The notes beneath the pieces were generated by a model. That model was not told the origin of the DNA. It did not search any database and was given only the letters and a program-made list of their open reading frames with translations. Shown piece after piece: positions 16,309 to 23,160 of a stretch of DNA of 64,000 bases. Source of the DNA: JAZDOK01 sp043798715 (lineage in GTDB: Bacteria; Vulcanimicrobiota; JAZDOK01); the NCBI GenBank assembly GCA_043798715.1, contig JAZDOK010000099.1:1-64000 (forward strand). Reading direction: 5' to 3'. The stretch's first letter is position 1. Each line of letters begins with the position of its first letter. A program made the translations under genes and the position numbers.

Positions 16309-17430
16309 ATGCAAAGATGCAAAACAATGAAAGCTAAAGCTTCTCCCTCCATCCTGTTTCTGGTCTTGACCTGCTGCCTGCTTCTTTCAGGTTGCGCGGG
16401 AACCAGTTCGTCCCCCTCCGAGTCTCCGTCCGGCACCACTGGAAGCATGAGCGGAGTTGTCCAGATTTCAGGGGGCGGCCAGGCCACCCCGAAAGACGCC
16501 GTAGTCAAGGTGCAAAACGTCCTCCTCGCCAAGGGGAGTCAACCGTGCTACACGATCGTTCCGGATGAAAGCGGTAGCTGGTCGCTCTATGGCATCCCCC
16601 TGGGGACTTATTCCGTTCAGGTCTTTCTGAACGGCTATCTCCTGAAATCCACAACTGCCGGGATTACGGCCGATGCCGTGACGGCGGTGCCGGCGCTGGT
16701 CCTGCAGCCGGCCGTAAACCCGCCGACGATCTATACCTTCACTATTTCCCCTCCCAGCGGCCCGGTCGAAACATCCGGGGTCTTCTCCGTAGACGTCTCG
16801 CCCGTCTCTTCACGGAGCATCAAGTCAGTCGCTGTTTTTTCTTCAACAATGCATATAACCTACGCCCTGCCCAAGGTGGTCTCTTCCATAAAGACCTATG
16901 CGGCTGATTTTAAAGTGGATTCCAACTGGAACGGAACCATCACCTGGACCGCCTTTGCCGTGGACAGCTCCGACGCCGTCTCCAGCATAACCGCCACCTT
17001 CGAGGTGACGGAAATTACTCCGACCCCCTCTCCGACTCCGTCTTCAACCCCAAGTCCCACTCCGACTTCCTCGGCGACCCCCACGGCAACCCCCACTCCG
17101 AGCGGCGTACCGACTCCCACCCCCTCTTCCGGTCCCTCGCCCATCGGCACCTGGCAGTACATGGATCAGGGCTCAGTATTCGGGTTCCGCTACGTTATCA
17201 CCCAGAGCGACATCAGGGAGGATATCTACTACGCTGGACAGTGGATTAACGGCCTGCCATATACCGAACAGGGTAAGGCTATTCGCTTTGTATCCGGAAA
17301 TTCCAGGATCGAGGTCTATCGTCCACCGTTTACCGAAACCCTCGAGACCTTCTATGTGGGTTCAAATAATCATCTCTGGATTATCGACGAAAATGGTGTC
17401 GATTCCGATACCGAGGCCGTGAAAATTTAG
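16309..17430 (+). CDS. Lipoprotein with carboxypeptidase-regulatory-like domain and Pro/Thr linker
   Basis: The 373-residue protein begins with a lipoprotein signal (LVLTCCLLLSGCAG). Residues 48-125 form a beta-sandwich resembling a carboxypeptidase regulatory or CNA-B domain (GSMSGVVQISGGGQATPKDA, GTYSVQVFLNGYLL). A second beta-rich domain follows (about 145-235), then about 42 residues of TPTPSPTPSSTP type linker and a C-terminal domain of about 90 residues rich in Tyr, Trp and Gly. It is probably an outer-surface protein. GGGGTG lies 7 bases before the ATG. It is divergent from the DUF1893 gene. No enzymatic function is suggested. Confidence 0.75.
   Translation: MQRCKTMKAKASPSILFLVLTCCLLLSGCAGTSSSPSESPSGTTGSMSGVVQISGGGQATPKDAVVKVQNVLLAKGSQPCYTIVPDESGSWSLYGIPLGTYSVQVFLNGYLLKSTTAGITADAVTAVPALVLQPAVNPPTIYTFTISPPSGPVETSGVFSVDVSPVSSRSIKSVAVFSSTMHITYALPKVVSSIKTYAADFKVDSNWNGTITWTAFAVDSSDAVSSITATFEVTEITPTPSPTPSSTPSPTPTSSATPTATPTPSGVPTPTPSSGPSPIGTWQYMDQGSVFGFRYVITQSDIREDIYYAGQWINGLPYTEQGKAIRFVSGNSRIEVYRPPFTETLETFYVGSNNHLWIIDENGVDSDTEAVKI
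17017..17142 (+). repeat. Low-complexity Pro/Thr/Ser linker coding tract
   Basis: The tract is built from imperfect copies of ccgactccgac and ccccactccg and encodes alternating TP/SP dipeptides. It separates two domains of the lipoprotein and is prone to length change by slippage. Confidence 0.8.
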
Positions 17431-17539
17431 CGGTCGGCTTCATGCAAAGGGTTGCCATTGCGGGAACGGGGTGACCGGCCCCCTTTAACAACGTGATGAT
17501 TCGAGGTCCGCAACCTCTCTAGGCCGGGGCCTTCCTTTC

Positions 17540-17548
17540 TGCTATAAT
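17540..17548 (+). promoter_or_regulatory. Extended -10 promoter of miaB, candidate leaderless start
   Basis: TGCTATAAT ends 7 bases before the miaB ATG at 17556, so transcription should begin at or beside the start codon. No ribosome binding site is present. The same element, with the same flank, is preserved in the decayed miaB copy at 22963-22971. Confidence 0.6.
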
Positions 17549-17555
17549 ACTATTC

Positions 17556-18875
17556 ATGCTGAATCGTCCTTACTGCTTTTTTACATACGGCTGCCAGATG
17601 AACGAGTACGACTCCGAGGCGCTCGCCGGCGCCCTGGAATCGCTCGGCTGCTGGCCGGTAAAGACCCCGGAAGAGGCCGGAATCGTTCTTTTCAACACCT
17701 GCTGCGTCCGGAAGAAGGCCGACGAGAAGGTCTATGGGCGCCTGGGCGACTTCAGGCGCCTGAAAGCGGCCGATCCCTCGGTCATCCTGATCGTTTGCGG
17801 CTGCCTGGCCCAGAAGGATGGAAAAGCCCTGCGCCGGCGCTTCCCTCACGTGGACCTGGTCATAGGGACGGGCAACCTGGCCCGCTTCGCGGAAATCCTG
17901 GAGGATTTCTCATCGAGCCGACAGGGCGGGGTCTTTCTGGACGGGGATGGGGGGGAGCCCCGGCTTCCGCTCAGCCGCAAAAGCAGCCTCTTTGCCTTCC
18001 TGCCCATCAGCACGGGATGCGACTGCTTCTGCACCTATTGCATCGTGCCCTTCGTAAGGGGGCGCTTTAAAAGCCGCTCTCCGGAAACCATCCTCAGAGA
18101 AATTGAAGATATGGCTTCGCAGGGATACCGGGAAGTGACCCTCCTGGGGCAGAACGTCAATTCCTATGGAGCGGACCTTCCCGGCTCCATGGATTTTGCG
18201 GAGCTCATGAACCGCGCCGGGAAGATTGATGGGATCCGGAGGCTCCGCTTCACCACTTCCCATCCCCGCGATTTGACCGTAAGGATCATTGAGGAGATCC
18301 GGGACAACCCTAAAGTCTGCGAGCACATCCACCTCCCTCTACAGTCCGGGAATGACGAGGTGCTGAGAAGGATGGGGCGCGGCTATACCGTAGACGAGTA
18401 CCGCTCTCTCCTCAAAAGGATCAGGGACTCTATTCCGGGCGTGAGCGTCACCACCGATTTCATCGTGGGCTTTCCCGGCGAGACGGAGGAGCAGTTCCGG
18501 GAGACCCTGGAGCGGGTGGAGGAGTTTGAATTTGACGCCGCCTTCATGTTCGCTTACTCACCGCGCGAGGGGACGGCGGCGGCCGCCATGAAGGACTCTA
18601 TTTTAAGCGGGGAGAAACTGCGCCGCCTCAACACGCTCATAGAAGCGCAGAACGCCATAACCATGCGCAAAAACAGGCTCCTGGAGGGAACACTCCAGGA
18701 AGTTCTGGTAGAGGGAGCCAGCCGGAAGGATCCCGGGACGCTCACCTCCCGCACAAAAAGCCATCGCATCGTTGCTTTTAAAGGCGAAGGGATCCAATCC
18801 GGCGACTTGAAAAAAGTCTTAATCGAGAAGGGATTCACCTGGGGTCTCACCGGCCGGCTGGAGCCGCAGGGGTAA
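17556..18875 (+). CDS. miaB: tRNA-2-methylthio-N6-dimethylallyladenosine synthase MiaB
   Basis: This 439-residue methylthiotransferase has the three expected parts: an N-terminal UPF0004 domain with cluster cysteines (TYGCQMNEYDSEAL, FNTCCVRKKADEK, VCGCLAQKDG), a radical SAM domain with CDCFCTYCIVPFVRGR (CxxxCxxC), and a C-terminal TRAM domain. It converts N6-isopentenyl-A37 to ms2i6A in tRNAs that read UNN codons. Length and motifs are typical. The start codon lies beside a -10 box with no ribosome site. Its 3' end overlaps the convergent VF530 gene by 57 bases. Two defective partial copies lie 3-5 kb downstream. Confidence 0.95.
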   Translation: MLNRPYCFFTYGCQMNEYDSEALAGALESLGCWPVKTPEEAGIVLFNTCCVRKKADEKVYGRLGDFRRLKAADPSVILIVCGCLAQKDGKALRRRFPHVDLVIGTGNLARFAEILEDFSSSRQGGVFLDGDGGEPRLPLSRKSSLFAFLPISTGCDCFCTYCIVPFVRGRFKSRSPETILREIEDMASQGYREVTLLGQNVNSYGADLPGSMDFAELMNRAGKIDGIRRLRFTTSHPRDLTVRIIEEIRDNPKVCEHIHLPLQSGNDEVLRRMGRGYTVDEYRSLLKRIRDSIPGVSVTTDFIVGFPGETEEQFRETLERVEEFEFDAAFMFAYSPREGTAAAAMKDSILSGEKLRRLNTLIEAQNAITMRKNRLLEGTLQEVLVEGASRKDPGTLTSRTKSHRIVAFKGEGIQSGDLKKVLIEKGFTWGLTGRLEPQG

Positions 18876-19103
18876 GGCGCCTGACGCCTTCTTATATCTC
18901 AGATACAAGTCTTCAACTTTCTTTCGGGCCCAGGGGGTCCTTCGCAAAAAATTCAGGCTGGACGAGATGCTCGGGTCGCTGTTGAAGCACTTTATTTTGA
19001 TCTTTTTCCCCAACCCGCCCCAGCCATAGCGCTCAACCAACTCGTTAAGAATCATCTCGAGAGTTATGCCGTGAAGGGGGTTTAAGGGCTGTTGTTCGGT
19101 CAT
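18819..19103 (-). CDS. VF530 family (DUF2132) DNA-binding-like protein
   Basis: The first 70 of 94 residues match the VF530/DUF2132 family: NPLHGITLEMILNELVERYGW, IKIKCFNSDPSISSSLNFLR and TPWARKKVEDLYL. Members are small, of unknown function, and their fold suggests nucleic-acid binding. The C-terminal 24 residues overlap the end of miaB on the other strand and are not conserved family sequence. A perfect TTGACA lies upstream at 19174-19169 (minus strand), but its best -10 match is 22 bases away, so the promoter is uncertain. Confidence 0.85.
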   Translation of the reverse strand: MTEQQPLNPLHGITLEMILNELVERYGWGGLGKKIKIKCFNSDPSISSSLNFLRRTPWARKKVEDLYLRYKKASGALPLRLQPAGETPGESLLD

Positions 19104-19196
19104 TTATCAGCCATGCTCAGTTTCCACATCCATTCATACATGTATACTTTGCTAAAAATCCGGCTATTTGTCAAGTATGGTTACGCGCCTTTATCC

Positions 19197-19528
19197 TTAT
19201 TTCTCCGCCTGCACCCTGATGTTCGTCACAGCATCCAGCGCCTTGCGAATTTCCTCCGGTTTTCCCTCGAACTGAGCCGTTGCATCGTTTGCCAGGTCTT
19301 CGGGGCGGCTTCCTGGCTCCTCCCGAGGTTAGGTGACATTAACTCTGCAAGTTCAACAGACTTCAGCTTCTTGCAGAGGTCTTCCGGAGAGACGCACCAC
19401 CGCCCCCCAATTTTCTCGGCGCCGGGCACTCCCCCGGCTTCACACCGCCGGGCGAATGTCGGCGCAGACGGCGTTTTTGCCGAGCGAGCCATTGAATCCG
19501 ATAAGTTTTCAAACTCCACTGGTTTCAC
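19197..19528 (-). pseudogene. Frameshifted excisionase/MerR-like HTH gene
   Basis: The frame from GTG 19528 encodes SAKTPSAPTFARRCEAGGVP then GAEKIGGRWCVSPEDL, which resembles the wing and recognition part of excisionase-type HTH domains that select promoters or att sites. It then runs in a poor frame to 19226. In another frame the reading PREEPGSRPEDLAND, then EGKPEEIRKALDAVTNIRV, continues sensibly to a stop at 19197. A single frameshift near 19305-19335 would join them. It follows the AlbA_2 gene by 68 bases on the same strand. It is either a decayed gene or a sequencing error. Confidence 0.5.
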
Positions 19529-19596
19529 CTTCCTAACCGACAGATTTTATAAGATAATCGCGTTTTTCTCAATCGGCATGTCCCGTACTTCCGCCC

Positions 19597-20964
19597 TCAC
19601 TCCGCTGCCTCCCAGTGGCCGCCCTTTTTGGGACCGATCCTCTTTAAGAAGCCTTTCTCCTTGAGCTTCTTGATGTTGTTTTTTACATTCCGCAAGTTTA
19701 TTCCTAAAATGCCCGCAAGCTGTTCAGCTGTCACTTTAGAACTCATGCGAACCTGCTCAATAATCTTGGTTTCATTTTTTGTTAGTGTCTCATTGGTGAT
19801 CTTTTTAGTGTCATTTATAGTGTCTTTTTTAGTGTCGCCCGGTTTCCCCCAAAGTTCGGCGGGCCTGTAAAAAGTGACCAGAAAGCCGCTTTTGAGGACA
19901 TTGAATTCCACCTTCACTCCCCGCTCGGCGCACTCGTCCGCGATTCGCTTGAGGCCCGAGCCCCAGCGCTCGATGTCCTTGGATTTAAACAGTGCATCGG
20001 CAATGAGCGGGTTTCTCAGGATGGAGCGTTCCTCTCCCTTGATGAAATCTTCGGGCTTGTATCCTTCGGGAAAGTCGCCTGGATTGTAGATTTCCACCCG
20101 GTCTCTGAATATGGCCACCTCGTTCCCTTTTGGGTTCCGGTAATCCCGGTGGCACAGCGAGTTAACGAGGGCCTCCCGCAGGGCATCCATCGGAACTTCC
20201 GGGATCTCGGTGCGTTCAAGACGGCCGAATTCCACCCTCCAGTCAATATGCTCCTTGACGTAGGTCTCCGCCTTCTGGAGCAGGTCGAAAATGTTTCCCT
20301 CGAACTGCTTGATGTCCAGAAAGGTGCGTTTGTCCGTGCCGGCAAAGACGGCGGCCTGAACTTCAAGCGGGCTGTCATCGCAGAACAGGACTTCAGCCGC
20401 GCGGAGCAGCTTTTCGCCTCTCTTCAGGCCAAGCTTATTTAATATGGTTTCGGCATTTGTGTACTCATAGTCAATCCGGCCGACCAGGTTGGCCTTCCTG
20501 ACAAAAGTTTTCAGGGCCTTCGTGTTTATGTTGGAAAGCTTCTTCCCGGAAAGCTCCTCCTCCCAGCGCGGCTCGTCACGATGTTTTTTGAGCACCATCT
20601 TCTCCAGTTCCCTCGCGGAAAGCTGGCGGTCCTCATCTCCGACCCGGATATAAGCCCGGCCGCCGGCGAAATACGGAGCATCCTCTCCGGTGAACTCCAC
20701 CTTGATGCAGTCTTTCCCGCTCAGGCGGACCTTCTGAACCCCGGGATAGACGCGGGGCTCGATCCCATCCGAGATGGCGCGGGAGACATCCCTGAGAGTC
20801 TGCTCGGAAACCTGGAGGCCGATGACCTCGCCGTTGTTTCTAATGCCGAAGTAGAGCTTACCCTTTTTGTGCTTGTTGAGGATCGCGCAAACGGAGACGA
20901 CCGCGGCTTTGAGCTCGGCCGTGGACCTCTTGAGTTCCAGTGTCTCCGATTCCTTAAATCTCAT
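19597..20964 (-). CDS. AlbA_2 (Schlafen-type) ATP-binding protein with winged-helix end
   Basis: The 455-residue protein opens with an AlbA_2/Schlafen domain (ESETLELKRSTAELKAAVVS, KGKLYFGIRNNGEVIGLQV). A central region follows with a GHKL-like ATP-binding segment (REALVNSLCHRDYRNPKGNE, ERWGSGLKRIADEC), and it ends in a winged helix (VTAEQLAGILGINLRNVKNN). Such proteins are widespread, often variably distributed, and are usually called transcriptional regulators or DNA-binding proteins; some occur in defence islands. The Thr/Lys-rich TKKDTINDTKKITNETLTK stretch is a linker. The next gene is the frameshifted HTH gene. A regulatory role is inferred. Confidence 0.85.
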   Translation of the reverse strand: MRFKESETLELKRSTAELKAAVVSVCAILNKHKKGKLYFGIRNNGEVIGLQVSEQTLRDVSRAISDGIEPRVYPGVQKVRLSGKDCIKVEFTGEDAPYFAGGRAYIRVGDEDRQLSARELEKMVLKKHRDEPRWEEELSGKKLSNINTKALKTFVRKANLVGRIDYEYTNAETILNKLGLKRGEKLLRAAEVLFCDDSPLEVQAAVFAGTDKRTFLDIKQFEGNIFDLLQKAETYVKEHIDWRVEFGRLERTEIPEVPMDALREALVNSLCHRDYRNPKGNEVAIFRDRVEIYNPGDFPEGYKPEDFIKGEERSILRNPLIADALFKSKDIERWGSGLKRIADECAERGVKVEFNVLKSGFLVTFYRPAELWGKPGDTKKDTINDTKKITNETLTKNETKIIEQVRMSSKVTAEQLAGILGINLRNVKNNIKKLKEKGFLKRIGPKKGGHWEAAE

Positions 20965-21226
20965 GCTCCATCCCCCGCGCTACAGGCAAAATAAAATTGT
21001 TCCCCTGTCTTTTCCGCATATAGTTTACGTCTTATCAAGTTTTGTAATCTTAATCCCGTCTCCCCCGTCCCAGTATCATTGGCCTATTCTGTCAATTGTG
21101 TAGACGCGACCCCATTTCTCTGGGGGAGTTCGCTATCCCATCAACTTTTTTTCCTCTTCTCCCAGCAGGACTACTTTTACTTCTTTCTCTGGAAAATCCA
21201 CTCTTCTACGCCCTTTCTCTTCTTCT
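20965..21226 (+). other. Gene-free pyrimidine-rich stretch
   Basis: No convincing coding frame, RNA gene or strong promoter is visible between the AlbA_2 gene start and the DUF697 gene end. The plus strand is rich in C and T (21140-21240), which gives only shadow frames. Confidence 0.5.
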
Positions 21227-21598
21227 TCATAAATTCTCTGATTCCTTATCCCTCCTTTCAAAATCCCTGACCACCAGCCAGCCGAGGGCTTCGGTGACGG
21301 AGAAGGCAGTGGAGGCGTTGATGGCGTTTCCGATGCCGGGGAGCCAGCCGACCAGGACTTGAGAGATGCCGCGGCCGATGGTGGTTCCCAGGGCTTCGGC
21401 GATGGCGGTCTTGGCGGCGGATTTGGTGATGCTGATTCCAAAGACGGCTCCAAGGGAGACGATCATGGCCACCTGGATGGGGACGATGACGGCTGCGTCG
21501 GAGCAGGGCAGTTGGGCCAGGCCCGCCCCCACCGCAGCGGCGGCTGTCGCCGCCGTGTGGATTATTCCGTGACACTTGTTTTTCTGCTCTTCGGTCAT
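21227..21598 (-). CDS. DUF697-like small membrane protein
   Basis: I place the start at ATG 21598, which has GGGGGAT at good spacing; an in-frame TTG at 21613 is possible. The 123-residue protein is two or three hydrophobic hairpins with the DUF697 pattern: AAVGAGLAQLPCSDAAVIVP, IQVAMIVSLGAVFGI and VGWLPGIGNAINASTA. In other bacteria DUF697 is found alone or fused to small GTPases and helps attach them to membranes. No GTPase lies next to this copy. A good extended -10 promoter lies about 135 bases upstream. Confidence 0.75.
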   Translation of the reverse strand: MTEEQKNKCHGIIHTAATAAAAVGAGLAQLPCSDAAVIVPIQVAMIVSLGAVFGISITKSAAKTAIAEALGTTIGRGISQVLVGWLPGIGNAINASTAFSVTEALGWLVVRDFERRDKESENL

Positions 21599-21735
21599 TG
21601 TCTTATCCCCCAATCGTAAATTTCCCTGGAGGAAGTGTCATCGCAATTTTGCTGCCATAACTCATCTTCTTGGTCACGGCGTAACTCTCCTCCAAAATTC
21701 CATGTTTCCTTTGCAACTTCTGTGCCCTGAATGCC

Positions 21736-21744
21736 ATTATACCA
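21736..21744 (-). promoter_or_regulatory. Extended -10 promoter of the DUF697 gene
   Basis: The minus strand reads TGGTATAAT with no good -35 hexamer. Transcription from about 21729 would give a leader of about 130 nt before the ATG at 21598. Confidence 0.4.
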
Positions 21745-21813
21745 TCCCGCCTATGACAAAGACTGTCATTGTAAAAATATTGCCGTAATTTTTTCAAAAA
21801 AGCAAACTGGGAA

Positions 21814-21940
21814 GAATGAAGAAGTACGACTTCGACCGTTGTTTTTAAAGGGAAAGGCGTTCAATTCGGCGAATTGAACGTCCATTATTGAGAAAGGATA
21901 CATAAGGGGCCTCCCGGGCTGGCTGGAGCAGCAGGGTGTC
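21814..21940 (+). pseudogene. Decayed, internally deleted miaB fragment (copy A)
   Basis: The stretch starts with sequence matching miaB codons near 17597-17617 (aatgaagaagtacgacttcg against gatgaacgagtacgactccg). It then jumps directly to the 3' end of miaB near 18770 (gtttttaaagg, ggcgttcaattcggcgaatt), and continues to the last codons and just past the stop (ggctggagcagcaggg). About 1.15 kb is missing from the middle. It shares the deletion point and many substitutions with copy B at 22935-23134. Confidence 0.75.
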
Positions 21941-22073
21941 AGGAAGCTTCTTGGTTCCTTCTGAGGTACGGCGGGATTAACTCAGCCAGCTCAGCCGGTT
22001 CCAGTATCTGACAGCGCGTCGAATAATTAAGAAACCGGCAATAAGCAATGAGTGAAAAATCTGCAGGCGACAG

Positions 22074-22817
22074 ATGAGCAAAGAAAATAGGCCACTACGC
22101 CGTCCCATCCTTCTCGTATCTCTTATTATCATGATTATAACCGGCTTCCTCATATATAAGTTTGGACGCTCGTTCTGGGAGCCGCTATACATGCGTTTAC
22201 TGGGCCAAAAAACCGTCGCTGATGTGCTCAAGAAAGTCGGGCCGGAAGTTGAAAATAGATTAAAGCCGTATTTCCAGAAGACGAAGAGTGATTTTCCACC
22301 CAAAGAAATCACCCTTCTCGTCTTTAAAGACGAGAAAATTCTTGAACTCTGGATAAAAGGAAATGATAAATGGGACTATATCCGTTCTTATCCCGTTCTC
22401 GCAGCAAGTGGCAAAGCCGGCCCAAAACTTAAAGAGGGCGATCTTCAAGTTCCGGAGGGAATCTATAATATCATCGGTCTGAATCCCAATGGTTATTTCT
22501 ATCTTACCATGTTGCTGGATTATCCTAATTTGTTTGATAAAAAGAATGCATCGGTTGAAAACCGCACGAATTTAGGAGGAGATATCTGCATTCACGGGAA
22601 AGCGGCATCCATAGGGTGTATAGCCATCGGCGATGTCGCTGTTGAAGAGGTCTTCGTTCTGGTGGCCCGGACAGGCCTGAAGAATACAAAGGTAATAATT
22701 GCCCCTAATGATCTCAGAGTAAAACCACCAATTGATGCTGGTCAACTGAAAGTTCCCTGGGTTCAAGAATTGTACGATTCCATCAAAGAAGAATTGAACA
22801 GATATCCCAAAGTATGA
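22074..22817 (+). CDS. L,D-transpeptidase (YkuD/YafK-like), membrane anchored
   Basis: The 247-residue protein has one N-terminal membrane anchor (about residues 12-30) and a YkuD domain. The catalytic motif is visible as CIHGKAASIGCIAIGD (HG, then SxGC with the nucleophilic Cys). The arrangement, with VPEGIYNIIGLNPNGYFYL before the motif, resembles the YafK/ErfK subgroup. These enzymes form 3-3 cross-links in peptidoglycan or attach proteins to it, or cleave such links. It lies exactly between two decayed miaB fragments, so it may have arrived or been duplicated with them. Start by AGG eight bases before ATG. Confidence 0.85.
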   Translation: MSKENRPLRRPILLVSLIIMIITGFLIYKFGRSFWEPLYMRLLGQKTVADVLKKVGPEVENRLKPYFQKTKSDFPPKEITLLVFKDEKILELWIKGNDKWDYIRSYPVLAASGKAGPKLKEGDLQVPEGIYNIIGLNPNGYFYLTMLLDYPNLFDKKNASVENRTNLGGDICIHGKAASIGCIAIGDVAVEEVFVLVARTGLKNTKVIIAPNDLRVKPPIDAGQLKVPWVQELYDSIKEELNRYPKV

Positions 22818-22934
22818 CGGCATACGGCGCATACCATGACTTTGCCGCCGGCGGTTCTCGGCGATGTTAGATGCCGCTTGCTTTAAAGAACGGCATGAAC
22901 AGTCTCCTTTTGATAATGTGATAACAGAAGGTTC

Positions 22935-23134
22935 GTAATTTCCCGGGCCGGGACTTTTTTTCTGCTATAATGCCCTGAATGCTGACCGTCCTGATTGCCT
23001 GTTTGCATTTGGCTGCCAGATGAACGAGTGCGACTTCGATGGTTGTTTTTAAAGGAGAAGGCGTTCAATCCGGCGAATTGAAAAAAGTCATTATTGAGAA
23101 AGGATACATAGGGGTCCTCCCGGGCCGGTTGTAG
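22935..23134 (+). pseudogene. Decayed, internally deleted miaB fragment with promoter (copy B)
   Basis: This copy includes the miaB promoter region (ggccgggactttttttctgctataat), the start codon at 22979 and the first 13 or so codons. These carry a one-base deletion that shifts the frame; the sequence then jumps near 23043 to the 3' end of miaB (gtttttaaaggagaaggcgt) and ends at a TAG at 23132. The stretch explains most of the 343-base gap before the next gene. No functional product is expected. Confidence 0.85.
22963..22971 (+). promoter_or_regulatory. Surviving miaB-type extended -10 promoter
   Basis: TGCTATAAT is intact inside decayed copy B and points towards the histidine kinase gene starting 190 bases downstream. 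It could now drive that gene. Confidence 0.45.
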
Positions 23135-23160
23135 GCGGACCAGGCGGCGCCCGGTTTCAG

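Noticed and set aside
21603..21797. 64-codon minus-strand frame before the DUF697 gene
   Set aside because: It ends 4 bases before the DUF697 start, which looks like coupling, but its best internal start (21737) lies inside a -10 box, so the transcript would begin after it. It is more likely leader sequence.
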